The notes under the pieces are model-generated. The model saw only the letters and a list, made by a program, of their open reading frames with translations, did not search any database and was not told the origin of the DNA. A DNA stretch of 64,000 nucleotides from the NCBI RefSeq assembly GCF_001514115.1, contig NZ_KQ948451.1:541308-605307 (forward strand). The letters run 5' to 3'. Position numbers and translations under genes: made by a program. Source of the DNA: Streptomyces olivochromogenes. Its GTDB lineage: Bacteria; Actinomycetota; Actinomycetes; Streptomycetales; Streptomycetaceae. Below are positions 17,073 through 25,065 of the stretch, piece by piece (position 1 is the stretch's first letter; each line of letters opens with the position of its first letter).

Positions 17073-19404
17073 GCCACTCCACCTTGAACACCCACACGTG
17101 CTGCCCCGCCTTGCGGGCCGCTTCCGGCACGTCGACGACCAGCGACCCGCCGCTCACCGTCCAGGTCAGCGGCCGGTCGTGACCGAGCATCGTCACCTTG
17201 TCCCCGCCGCGGATCGGCACCGGCGCCTCGACGGTCAGTGTGGCGCCGGGCTCGGTCAGCGAGTGGATGTAGAACGCCTCGTTCTGCCGGACCGTGAACC
17301 GCAGGTCCTCGCCGAGCTGCGCCATCCGCGACCAGTACGTGGTGTCGTAGATCGCCTCGCCGTTGGTCCTGAGCCAGCGGCCGGTCTCGCGCAGCCGGGT
17401 CTGCATGATCTCCGGGATGGTGCCGTCCGCGCGGGGGCCGATGTCCAGCAGGAAGTTGCCGTTCTTCGACACGATGTCGACCAGGCTGTGGACGACCTCC
17501 TCGGCGGTCATGTAGGCGGCGTCGGGCGTCGCCTTGTTGTAGCCGTAGCTGAAGGGATCGAGTCCCCGGCTCGACTCCCACTTCGCGACGACCGTGTTCT
17601 CGTACGTCGTGTACTCGGGGGTGGTGAAGTCGTGGAACCCGATGCCCGAGCGGTTGTTGACGGTCACCTCGTACGGCTTGGGTCTGTTCTTGCCGTGGTT
17701 GAAGTACTCGGCGAGGACATGGAGGCTGTCGTTCGCGCCGCCGATGTCGCACCAGATCAGGGACGGGTCGTAGCCGTGGATCAGTTCCAGCATCTGCGGG
17801 GCCTGATAGTCCTTCACATAGTCCTTGCCCGCCGTGTATCCGGTGTACGGGAGTGGCTCCAGGGTGTACGGGTTGCGCGGGGCGTGGCCCATCCACGGGT
17901 TGTCGGGGTTGAACCACTCGGGCATGGAGAAGTACAGGCCGCGGTGTAGTTCGGGCGTGAACTTCCTCGAGGCGTCGAAGAGTTCGCGGACCAGATCGCG
18001 CTTCGGGCCCATCTTCACGGCGTTGCGGTCGGAGACCTTGGTGTCCCACAGGGCGAAACCCTCGTGGTGTTTGGAGGTGAGGACGTGGTACTGGGCTCCC
18101 GCGTCACGGAAGAGTTCCACCCAGGCCCGGGGGTCGAACCTCTCCGCCGTGAACATCGGGATGAAGTCGTCGTAGGCGAAGTTCTCGCCATACGTGTCCC
18201 GGTGGTAGGCGTACACCGCGTTGTCCGGGCTCTGCAGGTGGTTCCAGTACCACTCGGCGTACTGCTTGCCGACCGGAGACCAGGCAGGCACCGAGTAGAC
18301 ACCCCAGTGGATGAAGATGCCGAACTTGGCTCGGTGGAACCAGTACGGGGCCTGGTGGCCGGCGAGAGAGCTCTCGGTGGGCTGGTAGTCGGGCACGCCG
18401 AGGGTCAACTCGCGCCCGGCGGAGGTGACGTGCTGTCCGCGTCCGGTGACGGTCACCTTTCCGGGCCGCGCGGTGCCGGGTGTCGTGCCCCCGCGGTTGC
18501 GGATGCCGACCCGGACGCGCGCCTGCTCGCCGGGGTCGAGGCGGACGACGTGCGCGGGCTCGACGGTACGGGCGCCCGGCACGTCGACACCGACCGACAC
18601 CCGGTCACCGGCGAGGACGGCGACCGTGCCCGCGTTGACGACCGTGGCCTCCACGCTCTGCGCGCCGCTCGACTCCAGCAGGGAGAAGGTGGAGTGCGCG
18701 TCCCGCAGGGCCAATGCCCGTCCCTGCGCGGCCGGTTGGAGGGAGAGGGCGAAGAGGTGGAGGGAGGCCTTCCCGGCCTCGGCGGGGTTGGTGGTCGGCA
18801 GGGTGAGGGCGACCGCCTCGCGCCGGGGGTCGATCCAGACCTCGGCCGTGCCGATCCCCACGCCGTGCTCGTCCTTCGTGCCGTCCGGTCGGTAGCGGTA
18901 CGGGGCCGACAGCGACCCGCCCGTCGCGTACCAGTCCGCGCCGCCGAGCCCGGCGGTGGTCGTCGAGCCGTCGGCGTAGTGCACCGTGGCCCGGCCCGAG
19001 GCGTCGCCGTAACTGCCCGCGGTGAGGAAGTGGGCCGAGAGATAGCGCCCGCTCGGGAGGTCGATGCGCTGGCCGAGGGCCACCACGTTGTTCCGGGCGC
19101 CCGCGGCGGAGGACGGGAAGACGAACGCGATGCCGTCCACCTCGACGGGGCCCGCCGGGAGCTCCTCGCCCGGGAACGTGTACCCCGAGCCGTCGAAACT
19201 GCCGCCGGGGGCGGCCGCCGTGTCGATGCCGTCGTTGTCGGTGTACGCGTCGAGCGGCACGGGGATCGGGTCGGGGACGGGAACCCACTGACCGTGCTGC
19301 TCGACCGCCGGTCGCGCTTCGGCCGTGGCCGCGAGGGGAAGAGTGGCCGCGACGGCCACTCCGGCCGCGGCGCCCAGAACCTGACGTCTTGGATACGTGC
19401 TCAT
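17065..19404 (-). CDS. Secreted alpha-L-fucosidase, GH29 (subfamily A-like), with large N-terminal beta domain
   Basis: A 779-residue secreted protein. The signal peptide YPRRQVLGAAAGVAVAATLP is twin-arginine type. Residues ~40-300 are a beta-rich accessory region (a jelly-roll resembling NPCBM or bacterial alpha-L-rhamnosidase N-domains, then an Ig-like domain). The GH29 barrel starts KFGIFIHWGVYSVPAW, continues VLTSKHHEGFALWDT, and holds nucleophile D553 in SLIWCDIGGAND. The C-terminal beta-sandwich is short. HWGVYSVP is typical of subfamily A, which tolerates alpha-1,6 core fucose. The ATG has GGAG six bases upstream. It is the first gene of the fucosidase-hexosaminidase-fucosidase operon, behind a well-formed promoter with paired operator-like sites. 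Confidence 0.9.
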   Translation of the reverse strand: MSTYPRRQVLGAAAGVAVAATLPLAATAEARPAVEQHGQWVPVPDPIPVPLDAYTDNDGIDTAAAPGGSFDGSGYTFPGEELPAGPVEVDGIAFVFPSSAAGARNNVVALGQRIDLPSGRYLSAHFLTAGSYGDASGRATVHYADGSTTTAGLGGADWYATGGSLSAPYRYRPDGTKDEHGVGIGTAEVWIDPRREAVALTLPTTNPAEAGKASLHLFALSLQPAAQGRALALRDAHSTFSLLESSGAQSVEATVVNAGTVAVLAGDRVSVGVDVPGARTVEPAHVVRLDPGEQARVRVGIRNRGGTTPGTARPGKVTVTGRGQHVTSAGRELTLGVPDYQPTESSLAGHQAPYWFHRAKFGIFIHWGVYSVPAWSPVGKQYAEWYWNHLQSPDNAVYAYHRDTYGENFAYDDFIPMFTAERFDPRAWVELFRDAGAQYHVLTSKHHEGFALWDTKVSDRNAVKMGPKRDLVRELFDASRKFTPELHRGLYFSMPEWFNPDNPWMGHAPRNPYTLEPLPYTGYTAGKDYVKDYQAPQMLELIHGYDPSLIWCDIGGANDSLHVLAEYFNHGKNRPKPYEVTVNNRSGIGFHDFTTPEYTTYENTVVAKWESSRGLDPFSYGYNKATPDAAYMTAEEVVHSLVDIVSKNGNFLLDIGPRADGTIPEIMQTRLRETGRWLRTNGEAIYDTTYWSRMAQLGEDLRFTVRQNEAFYIHSLTEPGATLTVEAPVPIRGGDKVTMLGHDRPLTWTVSGGSLVVDVPEAARKAGQHVWVFKVEWHG

Positions 19405-19417
19405 AGCGGCTCCAATT

Positions 19418-19499
19418 CATCGGATGTTTGATGATTGAGGCGCCACCAGATCCTGTCAATGGGGCGTGCAGGAGCGAAAGTTGAGCAAGTGATCGGATG
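19418..19499 (-). promoter_or_regulatory. Fucosidase operon promoter flanked by two CATCSGATS sites
   Basis: On the minus strand a TTGACA -35 (19455-19460) is followed, after 17 bp, by AATCAT as -10. The palindrome CATCGGATG at 19418-19426 (arms CATC/GATG) lies immediately downstream of the -10, over the start site. A near copy, GATCGGATG at 19491-19499, lies upstream of the -35. A regulator bound at both could loop across and block the promoter. These sites do not resemble the CTAA-N6-TTAG elements next to the LacI gene, so a different regulator is implied. Confidence 0.5.
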
Positions 19500-19656
19500 A
19501 TCGGCGACTCTGCGGAGATACCGGACAAGCGTGAGCGCGAAAGTCCAAGAAGACCGATCCGAATGTCCAAGGGCGACGGCTCTCGACGCGGCACCCCGCC
19601 GCCGGGCACAGTGCTCCTCGTACTCACCAGTAATCCCCTGCCCCCGAGGAGCACCT

Positions 19657-21000
19657 GTGACCAGCTGGGTCGGCCGGACCGCCACCGAGATCGCCGCAGC
19701 CGTACGCGAGAAGCGGGCCACGCCCCACGAGGTGGTGGCCGACCACCTCGCCCGCATCGAGCGGCTCGACGCGCGCGTGGGTGCCTTCCGTGTCGTACGG
19801 GCCGAGGCGGCCCTCGCGGAGGCCGACGAGCTGGCCGGCCGCTCGGACCTGACCGAACTCCCCCTCGCGGGGGTGCCCGTGGCCGTCAAGGACAACCTCG
19901 CGGTGCGCGGCGAGTCGAACCGCAACGGCTCCGCCGCGACCGCGGACACCCCCGCCGATCACGACCATCCGACGGTGGCGCGGCTGCGCGCGGCGGGCGC
20001 CGTGGTCGTGGGTCTCACCAACGTGCCCGAGCTCTGTGTCTTCGGCACCTCCGAGGGTGTGCACGGCACGGCCCGCAACCCCTGGGACACCTCGCGCACG
20101 GCGGGCGGCTCCTCGGGAGGCAGCGCGGCCGCGGTCGCCGCCGGGATGGTGCCGATCGCACTGGGCAACGACGGGATGGGTTCGCTGCGCATCCCGGCGG
20201 CCAACTGCGGCATCGTCGGCCTCAAGCCGGGCCATGGCACGATCCCGGCGGGCATCGGTCACGGCGACTGGTTCGGCATGTCGGAGAACGGGCCGCTCGC
20301 GACCACGATCGAGGACGCCCGCCTGATGTTCGCGGTCCTGTCGGACACCGAGGCGATACGCCCCTCGGGGAACCTCGTCCGCAAGGTGGCCCTCTCCGTG
20401 CGCAGTCCGCTGGTCGGCGTGAGTGTCGGCCGCCCGTACGCGAACGCGGCCCGGGAGGCCGCGGAGTTGCTGGCCGGGGCGGGCCACGAGGTGCGGCCCG
20501 CCGACCCGCCGTACCCCTACTGGCTGGGCACCGCCGCGCTGATGCACTGGACGGCGGGCACCGCGGTGGACGCCGAGGACCTCGACCCGCGCCGGCTCGC
20601 CCGGCGGACCCGGGTGCACGCCGCCGTGGGGCGCCGCTTCGTGGCCGGGGTACGCACGGGGGAGCGCCGCGAGCAGCTGCGCGGGCGCCTGGAGCCGTTC
20701 TTCGCGGAGCACGACGTGCTGCTCACCCCGGCACTGGCCCGGCGGGGGCCGGCCGCCGCACCGTGGCACGAGCGGGGCTGGCTGCGCAATGTGCTGGTCA
20801 ACACCAACTACTCGCCGCTGACGCCGCCGTGGAACCTCACAGGGTGGCCCGCGATGGCGGTGCCGTTCGGGACCCTGCCGAGCGGGGCCCCGGCGGCCGT
20901 GCAGCTGGTCGGACGACCCGGATCCGAGCTCGAACTCCTGGAGCTGGCGGGTCAGTTGGAGGAACTGCGGCCGTGGCGGCGGACGGCGCCACTGGACTGA
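19657..21000 (+). CDS. Amidase signature family protein
   Basis: A 447-residue cytosolic amidohydrolase with the Ser-cisSer-Lys triad: Lys in GVPVAVKDNLAV, cis-Ser in RTAGGSSGGSAAAVAAG, and the nucleophile Ser in GNDGMGSLRIPAANCG. The start is GTG (VTSWVGRTATEIAAAV) with GAGGAG seven bases upstream; the open frame extends 42 codons further but without family similarity. The usual DTGGS is NDGMGS here, so substrate choice may be unusual. It diverges from the fucosidase operon. Substrate (indoleacetamide, nicotinamide, aryl amide or other) cannot be predicted. It is not a GatA homologue by context, since gatB/gatC are absent. Confidence 0.85.
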   Translation: MTSWVGRTATEIAAAVREKRATPHEVVADHLARIERLDARVGAFRVVRAEAALAEADELAGRSDLTELPLAGVPVAVKDNLAVRGESNRNGSAATADTPADHDHPTVARLRAAGAVVVGLTNVPELCVFGTSEGVHGTARNPWDTSRTAGGSSGGSAAAVAAGMVPIALGNDGMGSLRIPAANCGIVGLKPGHGTIPAGIGHGDWFGMSENGPLATTIEDARLMFAVLSDTEAIRPSGNLVRKVALSVRSPLVGVSVGRPYANAAREAAELLAGAGHEVRPADPPYPYWLGTAALMHWTAGTAVDAEDLDPRRLARRTRVHAAVGRRFVAGVRTGERREQLRGRLEPFFAEHDVLLTPALARRGPAAAPWHERGWLRNVLVNTNYSPLTPPWNLTGWPAMAVPFGTLPSGAPAAVQLVGRPGSELELLELAGQLEELRPWRRTAPLD

Positions 21001-21011
21001 GGAACGGCGAC

Positions 21012-21032
21012 ACCCCCTAGGAGCGCGGGGGT
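21012..21032. terminator. Weak hairpin after the amidase gene
   Basis: ACCCCC (21012-21017) and GGGGGT (21027-21032) pair around a nine-base loop just after the amidase stop. The stem is short, so this is a tentative terminator. Confidence 0.35.
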
Positions 21033-21033
21033 T

Positions 21034-21104
21034 TCACAGCGCCTTGTCCATGCTGGGGCCTCACAGCGCCTTGTACACGCAGGGGCTTCACAGCGCCTTG
21101 TACA
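21034..21104. repeat. 27-bp tandem repeat duplicating the 3' end of the GNAT gene
   Basis: TCACAGCGCCTTGTACA-type units begin at 21034, 21061 and 21088 with a 27-bp period. The third copy is the real end of the acetyltransferase gene (codons for YKAL and TGA). Because 27 is a multiple of three, the two extra copies sit in the same frame, each ending in its own TGA. Confidence 0.9.
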
Positions 21105-21570
21105 TGATGTGCAGTCCCACCCGCCCGTGTCGAGGATGCTCGTAGGCGTCCGGCACGGTGCCGAGGATCGTGAAGCCGAGCGCCGTCCACAGCTTGACGG
21201 CGGGATTGGTCTCCACGACGGCGTTGAAGACCATGCCCCGGTAGCCGTCGGCCTTCGCCGCGGCGAGGATGTGCTCGGCGAGCGCGCGCCCGATGCCGAG
21301 CCCGGCGTGGTCAGGGTCGACCATGAATCCGGCGTTGGCGACGCGGGCGGCGGGGCCGCCGTAATTGGGGGTGACATAGGCCGAGCCGACGACCGCTCCG
21401 GTGACGTCCTCGGCGACGTACACACGCTTGCCCGGTGCCATCCACAGGGCCCGGGCCGCCTCCTCGGAGGTGCCCGGGTCCCAGGTGTAGGTCTCACCCG
21501 CGGCGACGATCCGGTGCCAGAAAGGCCAGATCCGCGGCCAGTCGTCGGCCGCGGCTTCTCTGATCAGCAT
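21088..21570 (-). CDS. GNAT-family N-acetyltransferase
   Basis: A 160-residue acyl-CoA-dependent N-acetyltransferase. The acetyl-CoA loop is HAGLGIGRALAEHILAAAKADGY (R/Q-x-x-G-x-G/A pattern LGIGRA), the beta4 strand is AGFMVDP and the substrate side begins MLIREAAADDWPRIWPFWHRIVA. The layout resembles phosphinothricin-type acetyltransferases, but the acceptor is unknown. It converges on the amidase gene. Its last four codons and stop are duplicated twice downstream. Confidence 0.85.
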   Translation of the reverse strand: MLIREAAADDWPRIWPFWHRIVAAGETYTWDPGTSEEAARALWMAPGKRVYVAEDVTGAVVGSAYVTPNYGGPAARVANAGFMVDPDHAGLGIGRALAEHILAAAKADGYRGMVFNAVVETNPAVKLWTALGFTILGTVPDAYEHPRHGRVGLHIMYKAL

Positions 21571-21629
21571 GGACGTGAGTCTGGCACGCCCATGCCGTCA
21601 GCGATCGCGATGAGTCCCGCCGCGAGCGG

Positions 21630-21803
21630 TCAGTCCACGCTGGGCAGGATGTGGGGCTCGGCCAGGTCGTCCTCGTAGCCCGCCAGGCGGATCGGGGCGG
21701 ACCTGGCCCACACGTCGAGGCTGCCGAGCTTCTTCTCGGGCCGGCCTCCGCGCTCCGCGAGTTCCTTGGGGCGCTGATCGCGATTCGTCTTCTCCGGTGT
21801 CAC
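21630..21803 (-). CDS. Small hydrophilic protein, 57 residues, function unknown
   Basis: The GTG at 21803 is preceded by AAGGAG seven bases upstream, the best ribosome-binding site in this interval, which argues for a real gene. The product begins MTPEKTNRDQRPKELAERGG and ends AEPHILPSVD. It is highly charged, has no membrane segment, signal peptide or cysteine, and is rich in Lys/Arg/Glu in its first half. The frame stays open for 72 codons further upstream but without coding character. I do not recognise the family. Confidence 0.6.
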   Translation of the reverse strand: MTPEKTNRDQRPKELAERGGRPEKKLGSLDVWARSAPIRLAGYEDDLAEPHILPSVD

Positions 21804-22309
21804 CGCGCACTCCTTATGTGTCGGGTCACCCTCGGGACGTACAGGGCCAGTCTGCTTCCGGTCGCCTGACATCCCCTCGGGTCTGAGTCGAAGGCAGTTA
21901 AGGACGCGGTGGCGCCGGTAACTCGGTTGAGAGCAGTCCGTGGTGACCGGCTGTCCCGGGACGGACCTTGGGTGTGGGTGGAACCCCTGCAGGCTGTCCG
22001 TCCGGTACAGGGTAACCAAATGAGCGGGTCCCCGCTCGATGGGGCTGAAAACACGAGGTAACCGTCTCGCGTCGTTCAGTGTCCATCGGTCCTCGATCTG
22101 GGTCTATTTGATGATGTATCCCCCCTCGCACGCCACCCGTTCGGCATAGCGCCACACCTCCCGCGACCAGGCCGGGAAGGCTCAACCCGGCGCCCGGACA
22201 GGGGTGATGGGCCGACCCGCGGAGCCCCGGCCTCCTTTTGGGACGACCCTCCAAAGTCTTTGCGGAACCTTGAACCGGCCCGACCCGCCCGATCACCACC
22301 CGGCATCTG
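21804..22309. other. Intergenic stretch, no gene seen
   Basis: About 500 bp between the small-protein gene and the permease operator. Frames on both strands are shadow-like, with no ribosome-binding site or family similarity. It includes a relatively AT-rich spot near 22100-22120 (TTTGATGATGTAT). It must hold the promoter for the 57-residue protein. I see no clear RNA gene. Confidence 0.4.
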
Positions 22310-22329
22310 ATACCCCTAGGGGGTATAGT
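22308..22329 (+). promoter_or_regulatory. CsoR-like operator overlapping a -10 element
   Basis: The near-palindrome ATACCCCTAGGGGGTAT (22310-22326) has the G-tract/AT layout of operators bound by CsoR/RcnR-family metal sensors. The hexamer TATAGT (22324-22329), a good -10, overlaps its right arm, so occupancy would directly block the permease promoter. Confidence 0.6.
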
Positions 22330-22371
22330 CCCGCATGAATCGGGGAAGCCGGACGGGAAAGAGTGAGGCCG

Positions 22372-23640
22372 ATGCACGCGATCCTGCACGCACTGTCCAT
22401 CACCGGGTCGATGACCTGGGAGATCACCTGGGCGCTGATCCTGGGATTCGGCCTCTCCGCCGTCGTCCAGGCCGTGGTGCGCCGCGCGACGATCGTGCGA
22501 CTGCTCGGTGACGACCGGCCGCGGACCCTCACACTGGCCGCGGGGCTCGGTGCGGCGTCCTCGTCCTGTTCGTACGCGGCCGTCGCGCTGGCGCGCTCAC
22601 TGTTCCGCAAGGGCGCGAACTTCACCGCGGCGATGGCGTTCGAGATCGCCTCCACCAATCTCGTCGTCGAACTCGGCGTGATCCTGGCCCTGTTGATGGG
22701 CTGGCAGTTCACGGTCGCCGAATTCGTCGGCGGCCCGATCATGATCGTGGTGCTGGCCGTGCTCTTCCGGATCTTTCTGCGCGAACGGCTGCTGCGCGAG
22801 GCCCGGGAGCAGGCGGAGCGCGGGCTCGCCGGGTCGATGGAGGGGCATGCCGCGATGGACATGTCGATCCAGACGGAGGGCTCGTTCGCGCGGCGGCTGC
22901 TCTCGCGCGACGGCTACACCTCGGTCGCACACGTGTTCGTCATGGAATGGGCGGCGATCCTGCGCGACCTGGTGATCGGTCTCCTGATCGCGGGCGCGAT
23001 CGCGGCCTGGGTGCCCGACGCGTTCTGGCAGTCCCTCTTCCTGGACGGCCACCCGCTCGCCGCGAAGCTGATCGGCCCCCTGATCGGCCCGCTCGTGGCG
23101 ATCGCCTCGTTCGTCTGCTCCATCGGAAACGTGCCGCTGGCCGTCGTGCTGTGGAAGGGCGGGATCAGCTTCGGCGGTGTGGTCGCGTTCATCTTCGCCG
23201 ACCTGCTGATCCTGCCGATCCTGAACATCTACCGGAAGTACTACGGCCTCCGGATGACCGGCTTCCTCCTGGTCACCTTCTACACCGCCATGGTGGTGGC
23301 CGGATACGTCGTGGAGTTCCTCTTCGGCGGCCTCGGGCTCATCCCCGACCAGGCCGACGCGACGATCCCCATGGAGGGCGTCTCCTGGAACTACACGACC
23401 TGGCTCAACATCGTCTTCCTGCTACTGGCGGCGGCCCTGGTGTGGCGGTTCCTGCGCACGGGCGGCCCGGCGATGCTGCGGATGATGGGCGGGGCACCGG
23501 AGCCGGAGGGCCACAGGCACGGGACGGCGGGAGCGGAAGGCCACGGGACCGCGGGAGCGGAAGGCCACCACCACGGCGCACCTGCGCCGGAAGGCCACGG
23601 GCACGGGACTCCGGGGGCCGAAGGCCACGGGCACCACTGA
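22372..23640 (+). CDS. UPF0718/DUF318 permease with histidine-rich C-terminal tail
   Basis: A ~422-residue polytopic membrane protein of the ArsP/UPF0718 superfamily. The duplicated permease core has the conserved small-residue/Cys motifs AAGLGAASSSCSYAAVALARS in the first half and FVCSIGNVPLAVVLWKGGISFGG in the second; the cysteines are placed like those of ArsP-type exporters. Eight or more helices span 10-370. The last ~45 residues are a cytosolic tail of repeated Glu-Gly-His units with about a dozen histidines (EGHRHG, EGHHHG, EGHGHG), which should bind a transition metal. The ATG at 22372 is chosen; GTG at 22363 is equally possible. A CsoR-like operator covers its promoter, so metal-induced export is a reasonable inference. 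Confidence 0.82.
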   Translation: MHAILHALSITGSMTWEITWALILGFGLSAVVQAVVRRATIVRLLGDDRPRTLTLAAGLGAASSSCSYAAVALARSLFRKGANFTAAMAFEIASTNLVVELGVILALLMGWQFTVAEFVGGPIMIVVLAVLFRIFLRERLLREAREQAERGLAGSMEGHAAMDMSIQTEGSFARRLLSRDGYTSVAHVFVMEWAAILRDLVIGLLIAGAIAAWVPDAFWQSLFLDGHPLAAKLIGPLIGPLVAIASFVCSIGNVPLAVVLWKGGISFGGVVAFIFADLLILPILNIYRKYYGLRMTGFLLVTFYTAMVVAGYVVEFLFGGLGLIPDQADATIPMEGVSWNYTTWLNIVFLLLAAALVWRFLRTGGPAMLRMMGGAPEPEGHRHGTAGAEGHGTAGAEGHHHGAPAPEGHGHGTPGAEGHGHH

Positions 23641-23746
23641 ACACGGCGCGCAGTTCAGGTCCCGTTGGCCGATTCGCAAGGCAGCCATGATCTGCTGGCG
23701 CCCGGAAACGGCTTTTTCCCGCGGGAGGACTCGGGAGGACTGACGC

Positions 23747-24202
23747 ATGGAGCTGCGCAGTGTCGAGGAGCTGATGGATCTGCTGCACGCCTGCCGGGGC
23801 GCCCGGGACACCCCGGGCCGCTGTGGCGGCCGAGTGGATCTGCACGACCACGCCCTACAGACCGCCGCGCTCCTGCGCCGAAGTCGTCCCGCGGACAAGG
23901 AACTCCAGGTGGGGGGCCTGGTCCACGCCGTAGGGCAACTGCTGCGGCCCGGCGACACGGCCGGACACGCCGACCTGACGGCGGACCTGGTCCGGCCGCT
24001 GCTCGGCGAGCGGGTCTCCCGGCTCGTCCGTCTGCACGCCGGCGGATGGGCCGACGACGCCGACGCCGACGACGTGCTGAGCCTGCGCCACGCGGACGAG
24101 TCGGGCAGGGTCCCCGGTCTCGACGCCGGGGTCCTGGAGGACTGGCGCACGGTGCTGGAGCTGGTGGCGGCGCAGCACTCGCGGCTCGGGGCTGTCGACT
24201 GA
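23747..24202 (+). CDS. Degenerate HD-superfamily protein (PhnZ/MVDO-like fold)
   Basis: A 151-residue protein resembling the compact HD-domain proteins related to PhnZ and myo-inositol oxygenase. It keeps VDLHDHALQTAALL and an ending LRHADESGRVPGLD like the C-terminal RRADDA-type block. The core metal motif, normally LLHDIGH, reads LVHAVGQ here: the histidine is kept but the aspartate and final histidine are lost. A di-metal centre is therefore doubtful. GGGAGG precedes the ATG. The next gene starts 25 bp downstream on the same strand, so it may be co-transcribed with the SDR. Function unknown. Confidence 0.65.
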   Translation: MELRSVEELMDLLHACRGARDTPGRCGGRVDLHDHALQTAALLRRSRPADKELQVGGLVHAVGQLLRPGDTAGHADLTADLVRPLLGERVSRLVRLHAGGWADDADADDVLSLRHADESGRVPGLDAGVLEDWRTVLELVAAQHSRLGAVD

Positions 24203-24227
24203 CGGTCCGTCATGAGACGGTACGCGG

Positions 24228-25028
24228 ATGACGACGCCGTACGGGCTTGAGGGCAGGAGCGCCATCGTCACCGGGGCCTCGCGCGGGATCGGTCTCGCCG
24301 TCGCCGAGGAGCTCTCCCGGGCGGGGGCGCGGGTGTGTGTGACGGCCCGGGACCCGGACGCGGTGGGCCGGGCCGCCGAACGGCTCGGCGGCGTCGGACT
24401 CGCGGGCTCGGTGGCCGATCCGGCGCATCTGCGGGAGCTGACCGAGCTGGCGCTGCGGGAGTTCGGGCGGATCGACGTCGTGGTGAACAACGCCGCGACC
24501 AACCAGCCGTACGGCCCGCTCATGGACGCCGATCCGGACCGCTGGCGCGAGGCGTTCACGGTCAACGTCGAGGCCCCGCTGCGGTTGGTGCAGTGTGCCT
24601 GGCGGGCCTGGATGGGCGAGCACGGCGGTGCGGTCGTGAACGTGTGCACGGAGGGCGCCGGGCATGTGGGGCCGAACGTGGGGGCGTACGGCACCAGCAA
24701 GGCGGCCCTTCTCCACCTCACCCGGCAACTCGCCGGAGAACTCGCCCCGAAGGTGCGGGTGAACTCCGTCTCCCCGGGGCTCGTCCGCACCGAGATGGCC
24801 CGGTTCGTCTGGGAGGACGCCGAGGACGCGCTCGGCGCGGGGCTCCCGCTGGGCCGGATCGGCCGGCCCGAGGACATCGCGCGGGCGGTGGTCTGGCTTG
24901 CCTCGGACGCGGCCGGGTGGATCACGGGCGCCGATCTGCTGGTCGACGGAGGGACCCGGGTCCGGTCCGCGCACTCCCCCGCCGACACCGTCCACGACCG
25001 CCTGCGGACCCGCGCGCCCGACGCATAG
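24228..25028 (+). CDS. Short-chain dehydrogenase/reductase (SDR)
   Basis: A 266-residue classical SDR. The cofactor motif TGASRGIG is at ~16-23, NNAA at ~88-91 and the catalytic YxxxK in AYGTSKAALLHLTRQLAGEL. The partner serine, normally 13 residues before the Tyr, is Thr here (VNVCTEGAG), a conservative change. The C-terminus has GRIGRPEDIARAVVWLASDAAGWITG, typical of 3-oxoacyl-ACP reductase/gluconate dehydrogenase-like SDRs. It lies 25 bp after the HD-like gene. The substrate is not predictable. Confidence 0.88.
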   Translation: MTTPYGLEGRSAIVTGASRGIGLAVAEELSRAGARVCVTARDPDAVGRAAERLGGVGLAGSVADPAHLRELTELALREFGRIDVVVNNAATNQPYGPLMDADPDRWREAFTVNVEAPLRLVQCAWRAWMGEHGGAVVNVCTEGAGHVGPNVGAYGTSKAALLHLTRQLAGELAPKVRVNSVSPGLVRTEMARFVWEDAEDALGAGLPLGRIGRPEDIARAVVWLASDAAGWITGADLLVDGGTRVRSAHSPADTVHDRLRTRAPDA

Positions 25029-25065
25029 CGGTCTCCGCAGGACAAAGCCTGACAGTGCGCGTTCA

